A stretch of DNA of 64,000 nucleotides from Gloeocapsopsis dulcis (GCF_032163395.1 NZ_CP119968.1:4738001-4802000); one strand, 5' to 3'; counted from the first letter of the stretch, positions 31,015-41,366 are shown. Notes: generated by a model not told the origin, from the letters alone. Numbers and translations are program-made.

Positions 31015-31254
31015 AAACTTGTTGCTGACGTTTATCCAGGAAGAACTTTACTCAATTCGCGTGCAAATCCACGATTATAAATTTACTAACGGGTCAGGTT
31101 CCCCTAATACTAATGATACTACTGGATATCGGGTCTTGCTAACGATTCATGAAAAATCTGCCATATCGCTTTAACCCTTATCCAGAGAAAGTTTTAGCAA
31201 TCTGGTTGATCAAGTCTTTGTTAGTGTACCAAGATACACTTTGCTTGAGTAGCC

Positions 31255-31268
31255 CCGACTAAAGTCGG
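31255..31268. repeat. Small hairpin CCGACT-AA-AGTCGG
   Basis: A 6-bp perfect inverted repeat with a 2-nt loop in the 319-bp gap between the PAS-REC gene and the ManA-like gene. Similar CCCCGACTxxAGTCGG elements recur in cyanobacterial intergenic DNA. Nothing else was seen in the gap except the frameshifted N-terminus already described. Confidence 0.4.
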
Positions 31269-31333
31269 AGGGTGTCTGTGGTTCATACAGGAGGTCTTTG
31301 TTGAGCGATCACCAGAAACGAAAAGTATAATTA

Positions 31334-32404
31334 TTAACCTATATCAATATCGCCTAAACCTTGAATTTGTTCTTCTTCATAACCAGCTGTGCGCAAAGGT
31401 GCGATAACATCTTGCTGTAAATCAGGAACATAACCAGCAATCAAGGTTGCACTTTTATCAGGTATCATACGGACTTCGCCAATAGCTGCAGGTAAAATAC
31501 AAGACTCTGCACATCCTAACTGTTCCCTTCCTCCCCTAAACTCTAACTGTACCGGATCGCCTACATTTGTCAGTGTGATACAGCGATGCGGGTGCGATGG
31601 TTCGGTTAATGGTTCGCTGAGTAACAAGCGTTCTAGAGCAAAGTATGGTCCTGCACAACAAAAAATACGACGGTTCGTGCCCTGTTGCAACTCTAATCCT
31701 GAATTAGGATGCGGTTGGTAGTGCGTTCGGAGTTCATCTAATACTGTATTAATATTCGCGTGCCATTCTTCTTGACTCAGTGGCTTACCATACAAATCTG
31801 TAGGCATCACCGAATTGCCTAAATCGGATGTTTGTTGCACTTCAAATACCAATGCATCAGGACCAAATGAGTGGATAATTCCTGCAGGAACGTAAACTGT
31901 ATCTCCAGTTTGAATCGGGTGGCGCACCATTATAGAGTCGTAATCTTGAGCAACAAATGCATCAAAGAGTTGTGCGCGAGAAAAGTCGGCTTTGAGTCCA
32001 GCTAATACAGTTGCACCAGGTGCAGCCCAGACAATATGCCAAGCTTCGGTTTTACCATTAGGTTCATTATATACGCGCTTTGCTGTTTCATCGTCGGCAT
32101 GAAGATGCACAGGGAGCATATGCGAAGCATCAAGAAATTTTTCGAGAATAGGAAAGTGCGGACCACTCCAACCACTACCAGCAAGTTCATCAGGGTATTC
32201 TAGTACTAGATCGTGCAATGTGCGACCAGCAAAAGCACCATTGATAACGGTTCCGGTTGCATCTTGGTAGTCGCTAATTTCCCAAGTTTCGGCAATAACA
32301 CCTTCTGTAGGTAAGCCTTGCTTGCCAAGTTTGTCGGCGATCGCTCTTTCTCCAAACGCATACTTGCGAATGTGCGTTGTTAGTTTGATTGGATACCAAT
32401 TCAT
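31334..32404 (-). CDS. Class I mannose-6-phosphate isomerase (ManA-like)
   Basis: 356 residues. ILEKFLDASHMLPVHLHADD holds the HxH metal ligands of a cupin-type phosphomannose isomerase, TEAWHIVWA gives the glutamate and histidine, and VPAGIIHSFG the last histidine. The expected reaction is interconversion of mannose-6-phosphate and fructose-6-phosphate, feeding GDP-mannose for glycans. It differs from the Escherichia coli enzyme in length and sequence, so related aldose isomerase activity is possible. Cytoplasmic, monocistronic in appearance. Confidence 0.85.
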   Translation of the reverse strand: MNWYPIKLTTHIRKYAFGERAIADKLGKQGLPTEGVIAETWEISDYQDATGTVINGAFAGRTLHDLVLEYPDELAGSGWSGPHFPILEKFLDASHMLPVHLHADDETAKRVYNEPNGKTEAWHIVWAAPGATVLAGLKADFSRAQLFDAFVAQDYDSIMVRHPIQTGDTVYVPAGIIHSFGPDALVFEVQQTSDLGNSVMPTDLYGKPLSQEEWHANINTVLDELRTHYQPHPNSGLELQQGTNRRIFCCAGPYFALERLLLSEPLTEPSHPHRCITLTNVGDPVQLEFRGGREQLGCAESCILPAAIGEVRMIPDKSATLIAGYVPDLQQDVIAPLRTAGYEEEQIQGLGDIDIG

Positions 32405-32460
32405 CTCAAGCTCCTAAATTACTTTGCCACTGATGCAATGATGGATACAGTGAATAAACT

Positions 32461-32493
32461 ACCCTAACCTGCTTCGCGGAGTCGCGTTAGGGT
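32461..32493. repeat. Hairpin ACCCTAAC...GTTAGGGT with GC-rich loop
   Basis: A perfect 8-bp inverted repeat with a GCTTCGCGGAG-type loop, followed by TTTT on the + strand. It lies between the divergent manA-like and ribokinase genes. The inner motif is a common cyanobacterial intergenic repeat, so it may be a dispersed element rather than a terminator. Confidence 0.5.
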
Positions 32494-32653
32494 TTTCAGC
32501 AGCCCTGAGTACGACATCCTGCAAAGAACAGAACAGCGTACCCGAACCTCCAGGCGAGTTTGTTGCCGCACCTAAAGCAGAAATATTTCCACTGCCGTTG
32601 ACAATCAATAATTAACGATCAATCTTCAACTTAAGTATCTCTACCCTATTTCT

Positions 32654-33577
32654 ATGAATCCTCATGTCCTTGTCTTCGGTAGTATCAATATGGACTTGGT
32701 TGCTAAAGTACCACGCTTACCTGTTCCTGGTGAAACTCTCTTAGGTCATAATTTTGCAACTGTACCAGGAGGAAAAGGCGCAAATCAGGCGGTAGCTGTG
32801 GCGCGGTTAGGAGTAGCTACGGCAATTATTGGACGAGTAGGGAATCAATTTGGGCAAGAGTTACTGCACAATTTGCAAAGCGATCGCGTCCAAACTGACG
32901 GTGTATACATTGACACATCAAACACTTCAGGAGTTGCAGTCATTGCAGTAGATGACAACGCCGAAAATCATATTATTGTTATTCCTGGCGCAAATGCGAA
33001 TGTCAGTGAAGAAGATATCGAACGTCTAACACAACTGCTACCAACAGCATCAATCTTACTGTTACAGCTAGAAATTCCTCTTTCTGCAGTACAACAAGCA
33101 GCACAAGTCGCACAACAAGCAGGTGTAAGAGTCATTTTAGACCCTGCACCAGCACCTACTGAGTTACCATCAGAGCTTTATTCTTTAGTCGATATCATCA
33201 CACCAAATGCAGTAGAAACAGGACAATTAGTGAAGTTTGAAGTTAATAGTCCTGAAAGTGCTCAAAAGGCTGCAATAGTACTACAACAACGCGGTGTCAA
33301 AACAGTAATTATCAAATTAGGTGCTAAGGGCGTTTTCTGTGCGTCTTCAGATGAGACTTTTTTCATTCCTGCTTTCTCTGTAAAAGCTGTAGATACTGTT
33401 GCGGCTGGAGACGCATTTAATGGTGGACTAGCGACTGCGCTGTCTCAAGGATATTCGCTACGCGAAGCCGTCACCTGGGGTGCTGCAACTGGAGCACTTT
33501 CGGCTACCAAAGCAGGCGCACAATCTTCATTACCTACACGCCAAACAGTTGAAGCTTTTCTTCAAGAACATAGATAA
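32654..33577 (+). CDS. rbsK: Ribokinase (PfkB family)
   Basis: 307 residues, full length. FGSINMDLVAKVPRLPVPGET and the PGGKGANQAVAVARLG motif are the ribose-binding N-terminal signature. DTVAAGDAFNGGLATAL holds the catalytic aspartate and anion hole of PfkB kinases. It phosphorylates D-ribose to ribose-5-phosphate. No ribose transporter is adjacent, so the ribose is likely to come from nucleoside salvage. Confidence 0.93.
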   Translation: MNPHVLVFGSINMDLVAKVPRLPVPGETLLGHNFATVPGGKGANQAVAVARLGVATAIIGRVGNQFGQELLHNLQSDRVQTDGVYIDTSNTSGVAVIAVDDNAENHIIVIPGANANVSEEDIERLTQLLPTASILLLQLEIPLSAVQQAAQVAQQAGVRVILDPAPAPTELPSELYSLVDIITPNAVETGQLVKFEVNSPESAQKAAIVLQQRGVKTVIIKLGAKGVFCASSDETFFIPAFSVKAVDTVAAGDAFNGGLATALSQGYSLREAVTWGAATGALSATKAGAQSSLPTRQTVEAFLQEHR

Positions 33578-33734
33578 CAATGAAACAACCCTAACCCCCA
33601 GAAGAGGTTTTACCACCTCTGTTCTCTGCCAAACTCTCGTTGATAGTTGACGAGTGTCCATACTCAGGGTAGATGCAAAAAAGCTGCAAAACTTTTGACA
33701 ATATGCCACTATAACGGTTTTTATCTGTGGAGCT

Positions 33735-33798
33735 TAGGGGCAGATTCTGCCAAAATACTGGCTACAAGTCACTTATAGATTTACTAAACCTGCCCCTA
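33735..33798. repeat. 9-bp inverted repeat TAGGGGCAG...CTGCCCCTA
   Basis: Perfect arms 46 bp apart in the 290-bp gap before the sugar dehydrogenase. GTAGGGGCAGG-type elements are frequent repeats in cyanobacterial spacers, so this is more likely a small dispersed repeat than an operator. Confidence 0.5.
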
Positions 33799-33867
33799 CA
33801 AAGAATTGTCGGTCAATCAGTCCAGATTTTACCGTCCTTGTTGTGAGTCAGTGAGTTAATTTGTACC

Positions 33868-35112
33868 GTGCCTATACGATTGAAACAACTACCTATTTTG
33901 TCCTTTGCCCTAATACTAGGTGCTACCTGTGCGGTACCAGTGATCGCCAATGAAACCAACTCAGACGAGAACTTGAGGGCAGCTAATACCAGTCAAACAT
34001 ACCGAGAAGTCGCCACAGAAGACACTCAGTATCAGGGAATTCGTGTAGTTGAGATCGCCAGTGGAATGGAGCATCCTTGGGCTGTGGCATTTCTACCAGA
34101 TGGGCGTTTTCTAGTGACTGAGCGTCCAGGAAGACTCAATATTGTTGAAAATGGCAAGGTAATTGAGGTTTCTGGTATTCCTAAAGTCAATGCTGAAAAC
34201 CAAGGTGGATTGTTGGATATCGCCCTGCATCCCAATTATGCAACCAATGGTTGGATTTATATGACCTATTCCAAACCAAACGGTAATGGTCAAACCGCTA
34301 CTGCTCTGGCGCGGGGGCAATTAAAGGGTAACACCTTAGTCGATGTACAAGATGTGTTTGTTCAAAATCGCTATTCTGAACCTGGACAGCACTACGGGTC
34401 GCGTCTAGCCTGGACAAATGATGGCAAGCTATTGATGACGATTGGCGATCGCTGGTTTGAACCACTACGTGCCCAGAATTTGAGAGATCATGCTGGATCA
34501 GTTTTGAGGCTTAACGATAATGGCTCAGTGCCCAAGGATAACCCGTTTGTGGGTAATCCAGACGTTGCAGATGAGATTTATACTTACGGCAACCGCAACA
34601 TTCAATCACTAGTCGTCAACCGAACAACGGGCGATATCTGGGCTGTAGATCATGGTCCGCGTGGTGGAGATTTACTTTATCAAATCGCAGCAGGTAACAA
34701 TTATGGCTGGCCCCGCGTGACCCGTGGACTGGACTATGATACCGAAAACCCAATTCCCGAATCGGTAGCTCGTCGTATGGAAGGTGTCGTTGAACCGTTC
34801 TACGAATTTTTACCAACTCATGCTCCCTCTGGTGTAACGCTAGTGACCGCTAACCGATTCCCATCGTGGCGAGGTAATCTCTTGGTAGGTGGGCTTGCCA
34901 GTCGGCGGATTCGCCGTGTGGTCTTTAACAAGCAGGAAGTAGTACATGAAGAAGAATTGCTGTTGCAAACGGTTGGACGTATCCGAGATGTGCGCGAAGG
35001 ACCTGATGGCTATCTCTATGTTCTCACTGATGAGTCTAAGGGAGGACTCTACCGGATCGAGCCTGCAGACTTAAATGATGATGATGATGAGGAAGATATT
35101 GATAGTGTCTGA
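33868..35112 (+). CDS. Secreted PQQ-dependent sugar dehydrogenase family protein
   Basis: 414 residues with a signal peptide (hydrophobic 8-25, cleavage near VIANET). The start codon is GTG at 33868. The six-bladed beta-propeller pattern GMEHPWAVAFLPDGRFLVTE, ALHPNYATNGWIYMTYS, DHGPRGGDLLYQIAAGNNYG and RIRDVREGPDGYLYVLTD is that of soluble glucose/sorbosone dehydrogenases, which oxidise sugars in the periplasm using PQQ. No PQQ biosynthesis genes are nearby. The tail ends in an Asp/Glu run (NDDDDEEDID) that could bind calcium or be disordered. Confidence 0.88.
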   Translation: MPIRLKQLPILSFALILGATCAVPVIANETNSDENLRAANTSQTYREVATEDTQYQGIRVVEIASGMEHPWAVAFLPDGRFLVTERPGRLNIVENGKVIEVSGIPKVNAENQGGLLDIALHPNYATNGWIYMTYSKPNGNGQTATALARGQLKGNTLVDVQDVFVQNRYSEPGQHYGSRLAWTNDGKLLMTIGDRWFEPLRAQNLRDHAGSVLRLNDNGSVPKDNPFVGNPDVADEIYTYGNRNIQSLVVNRTTGDIWAVDHGPRGGDLLYQIAAGNNYGWPRVTRGLDYDTENPIPESVARRMEGVVEPFYEFLPTHAPSGVTLVTANRFPSWRGNLLVGGLASRRIRRVVFNKQEVVHEEELLLQTVGRIRDVREGPDGYLYVLTDESKGGLYRIEPADLNDDDDEEDIDSV

Positions 35113-35187
35113 TGTTGTACTCAATAGAGGTGAACTACTTTGTCGTTCCCGAAGGATAGGCTGGGCTTCTGTACTCATAGAGCTACT

Positions 35188-36243
35188 CTATGCCATTTGC
35201 AAGTTAGATACTACTTCTTCAGACTCAGGTTCATATCTGACTAACTGCTCGATCGCTTGATCAATAACTTCCAACCCTTGATCGACAGTTTCAATCACAC
35301 TCAGCAATCCGCGCAACTCCGCAGCCCCTGCAAAGCCTTTTGCATACCATGTCATATGCTTGCGGGCTTGTCGGACACCGCGATCGCCTTTATATTCCCA
35401 TAAGGCTTGGAGATGTTCTCGCGCACATTGCAACCGTTCTACAGGCGTTGGTGGTGGTAACTCTTGCCCTATTTTGAGAAAGTAATCAATTTCCCCAACT
35501 AAAAACGGATACCCTAGTGTTCCTCGCGAACACATAACTCCATCTGCACCTGTTTGTTCTAAGCAGCGTACGGCGGCTTCTACTGAGAAAATATCACCAT
35601 TGGCAATTACTGGTATCGACAGAATTTCCTTAACACGCGCAATCCATTCCCAGCGTGCCGAACCATTATAACCTTGAGCACGGGTGCGACCGTGGACTGT
35701 AATCATCTGTGCCCCAGCGTCTTCCATCCGTTTAGCAAAGTCGAGAATTGTAATTTCTTTATCTGTCCAACCAATGCGAGTTTTTACCGTCACGGGTACA
35801 TCCACCGCTTTAACAACAGATCGCACAATTTCCTCTGCAACTTCCGGTTGACGCAACAATGAAGAACCACCACCATTCTTGGTAATTTTGTTCACTGGGC
35901 AACCCATATTAATATCTACCGTATCCGCACCCTCCTCTACTGCCATCACCGCCGCTTCTGCCAAGAAATCTGGGCGACAATCGAATAGCTGAATACTAAT
36001 CGGTCGTTCGTTCGGATCGACTTCCATAATCTTAGGCAACTCTTTGACATAATGCAGCCCTGTGGCGTTCACCATCTCGGTGTACATCATTGATTCGGGC
36101 GCATAACGCCGCACCAACCGCCGAAATACCAAATCAGTCACGCCAGATAATGGGGACTGTAATACACGGCTTTTAACTTCAAATCCACCAATTTTTAGGG
36201 GTGTTGACAGTCGATCTTTGAGGCTAGGAGACAAGGAAACCAT
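35188..36243 (-). CDS. dusB: tRNA-dihydrouridine synthase (DusB type)
   Basis: 351 residues. It is an FMN-dependent enzyme that reduces uridines in tRNA D-loops. VLQSPLSGVTDLVFRRLVRR, DINMGCPVNKITKNGGG (with the catalytic cysteine), VPVTVKTRIGW, VHGRTRAQGY and IPVIANGDI are the Dus TIM-barrel motifs. A helical C-terminal domain follows. It is convergent with the sugar dehydrogenase gene and divergent from the GNAT gene. Confidence 0.95.
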   Translation of the reverse strand: MVSLSPSLKDRLSTPLKIGGFEVKSRVLQSPLSGVTDLVFRRLVRRYAPESMMYTEMVNATGLHYVKELPKIMEVDPNERPISIQLFDCRPDFLAEAAVMAVEEGADTVDINMGCPVNKITKNGGGSSLLRQPEVAEEIVRSVVKAVDVPVTVKTRIGWTDKEITILDFAKRMEDAGAQMITVHGRTRAQGYNGSARWEWIARVKEILSIPVIANGDIFSVEAAVRCLEQTGADGVMCSRGTLGYPFLVGEIDYFLKIGQELPPPTPVERLQCAREHLQALWEYKGDRGVRQARKHMTWYAKGFAGAAELRGLLSVIETVDQGLEVIDQAIEQLVRYEPESEEVVSNLQMA

Positions 36244-36301
36244 AAAACACTAAGACGCTATACTTTAACGATAACTGCTGCAAAGTTGTGAGTACGCAAC
36301 T

Positions 36302-36835
36302 ATGGACAAGCGACATCAAGAAAAATTTAGCAGCGATCGCTTGACGGCTTCTCCCTTGTGTGCGGCAGATTTCTCTATCTTATGCCAGATGCATCAAGAT
36401 CCAAATGTCATGGCGACTCTCAATGGTATTCGTTCGCACGAGCAAACAAAGCAGTATCTCCACAAGAATTTAGAGCATTGGCAGCGTTATGGATACGGGC
36501 TATGGATGTTTCGCGACACCGACGGTAATTTTGTTGGTCGTGGTGGCTTACGCAAGATTTATATAGATGGTAACGATGAGATCGAACTCGCTTACGCACT
36601 AATGCCAGCCTACTGGGGCAAAGGGTTAGCAACAGAGATGGCAAAGGCAATTTTAAAAGTGGGTTTCGAGTATCTCGATATAGCAGAAGTCGTTTGCTTC
36701 ACTCTAACAATAAATCAAGCATCACAACGAGTAATGCAAAAAGTCGGATTCCAATACAAACGTGATATTATTCATGCCAACCTACCTCACGTGCTGTATC
36801 GCCTGACCTGCATTGATTGGCAAAGATGCAGATAA
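36302..36835 (+). CDS. GNAT family N-acetyltransferase (RimJ/RimL-like)
   Basis: 177 residues. The pattern is a LTASPLCAADF beginning, YGLWMFRDTDGNFVGRGGL, IELAYALMPAYWGKGLATEM (acetyl-CoA-binding motif A, with the G-K-G-L-A turn) and NQASQRVMQKVGFQY. It is the RimJ/RimL subgroup, which acetylates N-terminal or small-molecule amines. The specific substrate is not predictable. Divergent from dusB. Confidence 0.9.
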   Translation: MDKRHQEKFSSDRLTASPLCAADFSILCQMHQDPNVMATLNGIRSHEQTKQYLHKNLEHWQRYGYGLWMFRDTDGNFVGRGGLRKIYIDGNDEIELAYALMPAYWGKGLATEMAKAILKVGFEYLDIAEVVCFTLTINQASQRVMQKVGFQYKRDIIHANLPHVLYRLTCIDWQRCR

Positions 36836-36908
36836 TCTAGGTTAACGAAATAGTTGTTGCAAATTATGGTTTACCTAAGATAAAACTTGTTTTTTAGATA
36901 GTGGTTAC

Positions 36909-37610
36909 TTAAAACAATGAAATAATCCAGGCAGCAGCAATGCTGATGAGAATCGTCAATTCCAGTACTATCAAAATAGACGCGGATGGGAACCAGTTTG
37001 ACCAAGAACCCTGTTGAAAACTTAACCACCATTGCGCAAGATGGACAGACCAAAGCTTAGGACTATCGTTGTCACGAAATCGCCAATTTAGCATCGATAG
37101 CAGCAATGGTACTCCACCAACTCTGGCATTTATTAATAGGTGAAGTGCGATCGCAGCAACCATGACGATCCACGCAATTAAGTGCGCATAGTACCAACCA
37201 TGGTTTAATTCCCCCCTTGGTAGCCATCCTGAATCCATCATCTTGCCACTAAAAAGCGCAAATGTTAACGCTACAAGCGCAAATGTATTGGTAAAGCGGT
37301 TCAAAGTGTACCACCAAATTGGTTTACCAACCTGAGTCAATTTAGCGAACGAATCAGGTTGAACCAGCCGCTTTTGCCCTCGATGAAATGCATAAACAAC
37401 AAATGCAGGAAATATCAACAAGGTGTACAACCCAAAAGTTCCATGTATACCTTCAATTTCTCTGTAAGAGGGGAGTGGAATTCTTCCCCAACGCCCATCA
37501 TAAGTATCATAAGTCCAGAAAGCTGTCAGAATTGCAGCTATCAGGAAAAGACCTGTAAGTCCATGCAGAATGCGCAGGAGTAGCGGTTGATAGGGTTGAG
37601 TCGATTTCAT
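36909..37610 (-). CDS. Cytochrome b561-like membrane protein
   Basis: 233 residues with about five membrane helices. Histidines at 16, 56, 137, 143 and 157 lie in or near helices, and the LRILHGLTGLF opening and AHLIAWIVMVAAIALHLLI stretch fit the b561/b6-type di-heme pattern of prokaryotic cytochrome b561 domain proteins, which pass electrons across the inner or thylakoid membrane. The electron donor and acceptor are unknown, and no partner is adjacent. It is divergent from dnaK, about 440 bp upstream. Confidence 0.8.
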   Translation of the reverse strand: MKSTQPYQPLLLRILHGLTGLFLIAAILTAFWTYDTYDGRWGRIPLPSYREIEGIHGTFGLYTLLIFPAFVVYAFHRGQKRLVQPDSFAKLTQVGKPIWWYTLNRFTNTFALVALTFALFSGKMMDSGWLPRGELNHGWYYAHLIAWIVMVAAIALHLLINARVGGVPLLLSMLNWRFRDNDSPKLWSVHLAQWWLSFQQGSWSNWFPSASILIVLELTILISIAAAWIISLF

Positions 37611-37854
37611 ATAGCAGCAAGTGCAATGAGTACATAAAAGAAGCCTGCAACACCGATTTGGATAAATGGTGATGTTTTGATTGTAAAAATCACCCCATTC
37701 CCTATAAAAACCCTCACCTCTCGCCCCTCGCTCCTATTCCCTTCATTATTGACGGCAAACACAACTACTGAATTACGGTTCGCCCCAATTCCTCAGGGTA
37801 TTGATTTGCGTACATTAGACACAGTGCAGTCAGCAGTCAAAAACGTGGAGGTCG

Positions 37855-38025
37855 ATGAACACACTTCAGATTAACCGTCCTGAATATGTTCGGAAAACCC
37901 TCCTTCATAGAGTAGCAAGCCACGCTCAGTATATAGATCAGTACATAAATTCATTAGTATTGAAACTGGAAAGGGCTGCTGATGAGAAATTAGTTGTTCA
38001 ATTTCTAGTTTTGTTCTCATTTTAG
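37855..38025 (+). CDS. Possible 56-residue small protein upstream of dnaK
   Basis: A frame of 56 codons ([20 protein letters not shown], then a helical, mixed-charge tail ending [10 protein letters not shown]) starts with ATG three bases after GGAGG at 37847-37851, a short spacing, and ends 25 bp before dnaK. I recognise no family. The 440-bp gap 37611-38050 otherwise shows a CCTC-rich stretch near 37715 of the kind repeated in cyanobacterial spacers. I saw no CIRCE-like inverted repeat for dnaK. Confidence 0.3.
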   Translation: MNTLQINRPEYVRKTLLHRVASHAQYIDQYINSLVLKLERAADEKLVVQFLVLFSF

Positions 38026-38050
38026 TAGTTATACGGAGCCAAGATTCCCA

Positions 38051-39964
38051 ATGGCAAAAGTAGTTGGAATAGACTTAGGTACGACTAACTCCTGTGTCGC
38101 AGTGATGGAAGGTGGTAAACCTACCGTTATTGCTAATGCAGAAGGTTTTCGGACAACGCCATCCGTCGTTGCCTTTGCGAAGAATGGCGATCGCTTAGTA
38201 GGTCAAATCGCTAAGCGCCAAGCAGTAATGAACCCCGAAAACACATTTTATTCGGTAAAGCGCTTCATCGGACGTAGATACGACGAAGTCACAAACGAAG
38301 CTACCGAGGTTGCTTACAAAGTATTGCGCGATAGCAGTGGCAACGTTAAGTTAGATTGTCCTGGTGCTGGTAAACAGTTTGCTCCAGAAGAAATCTCTGC
38401 GCAAGTACTGCGTAAGTTAGTCGAAGACGCCAGTAAATATTTAGGTGAAACTGTCACTCAGGCAGTTATTACCGTTCCTGCTTACTTCAACGATTCACAG
38501 CGTCAAGCAACTAAAGATGCTGGCAAAATCGCTGGTGTTGAAGTTTTACGGATTATCAACGAACCTACCGCTGCTTCCCTCGCCTACGGTTTTGATAAGA
38601 AGAGCAACGAAACCATTCTAGTATTCGACCTTGGTGGTGGTACCTTCGACGTATCCATCCTCGAAGTTGGTGATGGGGTATTTGAAGTTATGGCAACATC
38701 AGGTGATACCCACCTTGGTGGTGACGACTTCGATAAAAAAATAGTTGATTACTTAGCAGAAGAATTCCGCAGAAGCGAAGGTATTGATCTGCGTAAGGAT
38801 AGACAAGCACTACAACGCTTAACTGAAGCAGCAGAAAAAGCTAAAATTGAGCTTTCGAGCGTTACCCAAGCGGAAATCAACCTACCATTTATTACCGCTA
38901 CCCAGGATGGTCCTAAGCACCTTGATACAACGCTCACTCGTGCTAAGTTTGAAGAACTCTGCTCAGACTTGATTGATCGTTGCCGCATTCCGGTAGAAAA
39001 TGCACTCCGCGATGCCAAAATTGACAAAAGCGCGATCAACGAAGTTGTACTAGTTGGTGGCTCTACTCGAATTCCCGCCGTCCAAGACGTTGTTAAGCGG
39101 GTATTGGGTAGAGACCCAAACCAAACTGTTAACCCTGATGAAGTTGTCGCAGTTGGTGCAGCAATTCAAGCTGGTGTATTGGCTGGTGATGTCACAGGCA
39201 TCTTGTTACTAGACGTCTCACCACTATCCTTGGGTGTAGAAACCTTGGGTGGTGTCATGACTCGCATCATTCCTCGTAACACTACAATTCCTACCAAGAA
39301 GTCTGAAGTCTTCTCAACAGCAGTTGACGGGCAAACCAATGTAGAAATTCACGTTCTACAAGGTGAGCGCGAAATGTCCAGCGATAATAAGAGCTTAGGG
39401 ACATTCCGCTTAGATGGTATTCCTCCCGCACCGCGTGGCGTTCCTCAAATTGAAGTAACCTTCGATATCGACGCTAACGGTATTCTAAACGTTACTGCTA
39501 AAGATAAGGGTAGTGGTAAAGAGCAATCGATCAGTATCACTGGTGCTTCTACTTTGGATAAAACTGAAGTTGAGCGCATGGTAACTGAAGCTGAAAGAAA
39601 TGCTTCTACTGATAAAGATCGTCGCGAGAAAGTTGATCGCAAAAACCAAGCTGACTCATTAGCTTATCAAGCCGAGAAGCAACTGCAAGACTTGGGTGAT
39701 AAAGTCCCTGCCGGTGACAAAACTAAGGTAGAAGGTTTGGTCAAAGATTTACGCGAAGCTGTCGCTAAAGAAGACGACGATCGCATCAAGACTTTGATGC
39801 CAGAGTTACAACAAACCCTGTATAGCATTGGCACTAACTTGTATCAACAACAAGGTGGTCCTGGTGCTGCGGCTGGTGGCGATCCTACTCCAGATGGTAG
39901 TGATGCAGGGTCTACTCCTAGCGGTGATGATGTCATTGATGCAGATTTCACTGAAACCAAATAA
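38051..39964 (+). CDS. dnaK: Molecular chaperone DnaK (Hsp70)
   Basis: 637 residues. The ATPase domain carries [18 protein letters not shown]-type motifs (here [15 protein letters not shown]), [30 protein letters not shown] and [11 protein letters not shown]. The substrate-binding domain follows, with a C-terminal lid ending in the acidic [10 protein letters not shown]. Unlike many DnaK proteins, the tail has a Gly/Pro/Asp-rich stretch. No dnaJ or grpE is adjacent. A GGAG ribosome site precedes the ATG, and a strong terminator follows. Confidence 0.98.
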   Translation: MAKVVGIDLGTTNSCVAVMEGGKPTVIANAEGFRTTPSVVAFAKNGDRLVGQIAKRQAVMNPENTFYSVKRFIGRRYDEVTNEATEVAYKVLRDSSGNVKLDCPGAGKQFAPEEISAQVLRKLVEDASKYLGETVTQAVITVPAYFNDSQRQATKDAGKIAGVEVLRIINEPTAASLAYGFDKKSNETILVFDLGGGTFDVSILEVGDGVFEVMATSGDTHLGGDDFDKKIVDYLAEEFRRSEGIDLRKDRQALQRLTEAAEKAKIELSSVTQAEINLPFITATQDGPKHLDTTLTRAKFEELCSDLIDRCRIPVENALRDAKIDKSAINEVVLVGGSTRIPAVQDVVKRVLGRDPNQTVNPDEVVAVGAAIQAGVLAGDVTGILLLDVSPLSLGVETLGGVMTRIIPRNTTIPTKKSEVFSTAVDGQTNVEIHVLQGEREMSSDNKSLGTFRLDGIPPAPRGVPQIEVTFDIDANGILNVTAKDKGSGKEQSISITGASTLDKTEVERMVTEAERNASTDKDRREKVDRKNQADSLAYQAEKQLQDLGDKVPAGDKTKVEGLVKDLREAVAKEDDDRIKTLMPELQQTLYSIGTNLYQQQGGPGAAAGGDPTPDGSDAGSTPSGDDVIDADFTETK

Positions 39965-39989
39965 TGTAGTCAAACAATAACTTATTCTT

Positions 39990-40028
39990 CCCCACTCAGA
40001 ATTCTCCTGAATGGGGATTTTTTTTGTG
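39990..40028 (+). terminator. Rho-independent terminator after dnaK
   Basis: CCCCACTCAG pairs with CTGAATGGGG (one mismatch) around a 7-nt loop and is followed by ATTTTTTTT. Confidence 0.92.
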
Positions 40029-40076
40029 TTGATAGTTGAGTAATAGGTAATAAGTAATAGCTAAAGAACACGAGAC

Positions 40077-40709
40077 ATGGCATTATATCCCCAAGCTCCC
40101 TGGACACTTCAAGGTTCCGCAGTTGCGACATTGCATCTAATAGATATTGAGCGCGTTCGCTCCTTAATTCCTCAAGAACTCGACATCATCTCCGTGTTTC
40201 CTGGTAAAACAGTTGGCGGCGTCTATTTGTCTAATTACAGTACTGGTTCGGTACTCCAATACAGCGAATTAATCGTCGTTGCTGCGGCTGTGACTCATTC
40301 AGAGATTGGTGGCTGGGTTTCGCATATTTATGTCGATAATCCTGACTCTGTCGCTGGCGGGCGAGAAATCTGGGGATTACCAAAAGAACTTGCAGAGTTT
40401 ACTTGGGAAAAAAATAGTGTCAGCGTGAGACAAAGCGATTGCACTCTATGTACTTTGAACTACAATTCCTTATTCAGCATCGGCTGGAAACCGCGCTTGG
40501 GTGCTTCTAGTTTTAGTAGTAAGAATTCTGAGCTATTAAGCTTTGCATGCGGTGTAGAGGCACAATTTGGGTTAGCTAATGCACAATTAACAGTACCTAC
40601 CACTAGTCCTTTTACTGATTTAATAATAGGTCAACCTTGGTTAGCAATTTCTGCAACGCAGATGCACTTAACAGTTGATGCACCACAAGTATTGACAAAA
40701 AAACGTTAG
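40077..40709 (+). CDS. Acetoacetate decarboxylase-like protein
   Basis: 210 residues. The pattern YSELIVVAAAVTH and GGREIWGLPKELAEF (Lys103) matches the acetoacetate decarboxylase superfamily, where a lysine in the G-x-PK motif forms the Schiff base. Cyanobacterial members have no proven activity and may act on other beta-keto acids or have a structural role. It starts about 50 bp past the dnaK terminator and is probably monocistronic. Confidence 0.78.
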   Translation: MALYPQAPWTLQGSAVATLHLIDIERVRSLIPQELDIISVFPGKTVGGVYLSNYSTGSVLQYSELIVVAAAVTHSEIGGWVSHIYVDNPDSVAGGREIWGLPKELAEFTWEKNSVSVRQSDCTLCTLNYNSLFSIGWKPRLGASSFSSKNSELLSFACGVEAQFGLANAQLTVPTTSPFTDLIIGQPWLAISATQMHLTVDAPQVLTKKR

Positions 40710-40783
40710 TGCAGATTCTCTAAATACTATTTCGCTGCAAGCTACGATCTGAATGTACCTATGATCGCAGATTAGGGGTTTTC

Positions 40784-41356
40784 ATGAGCACGATCGCGGC
40801 TAAACGCTTCACGCTAGAAGAATATCACCGCCTTGCAGAACTTGGATTCTTTCGAGACAACCGAGTTGAACTCATTCGAGGAGAGATTTTTCAAATGTCG
40901 GCTAAAGGTACATCTCACTCTGTTTGTAGCACTCGTTTATATCGAGAGTTATTCAAGCTAGTAGGAGACAGTGCCATTTTACGAGGACAAGAACCTATTA
41001 TCTTACTTAGAGATAGCGAACCTGAGCCAGATTTAACAATTGTGCGCAGTCGCTCTGATGATTACTTGTCTGCTCATCCTACGTCAGTTGATATCTTGCT
41101 TGTGATTGAAATCGCTGATTCTACCTTGAAGTATGACCAAGAAGTTAAGTTGCCACTATACGCGGAAGCAAGTCTATCTAATTACTGGATATTTAACTTA
41201 CAAGCTAATTGTTTAGAATGCTACAGCGAACCATATCAAGATTTACAAAATAAATTTGGCTATCGTCAAAAACTCATTGTTCTGCCAACTGAATCTGTTA
41301 ACCTGCCTTATTTTTCAGATTTAGTACTTGATTTGTCTAAGATTTTTCCTAATTAA
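40784..41356 (+). CDS. Uma2 family (DUF820) putative endonuclease
   Basis: 190 residues. FTLEEYHRLAELGFF, NRVELIRGEIFQMSAKG, EPEPDLTIVRSR and DILLVIEIADSTLKYD give the Uma2 pattern with a PD-(D/E)XK-like set of acidic residues and lysine. It is only distantly similar to the Uma2 protein at 8214-8795, so this is not a local duplication. Convergent with the next gene. Confidence 0.88.
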   Translation: MSTIAAKRFTLEEYHRLAELGFFRDNRVELIRGEIFQMSAKGTSHSVCSTRLYRELFKLVGDSAILRGQEPIILLRDSEPEPDLTIVRSRSDDYLSAHPTSVDILLVIEIADSTLKYDQEVKLPLYAEASLSNYWIFNLQANCLECYSEPYQDLQNKFGYRQKLIVLPTESVNLPYFSDLVLDLSKIFPN

Positions 41357-41366
41357 AACAATTTAC

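Noticed and set aside
37677-37874. 65-codon ORF upstream of dnaK
   Set aside because: TTG start without a ribosome site, and no recognisable family. The overlapping 37855-38025 frame has a better site but is itself only a candidate.
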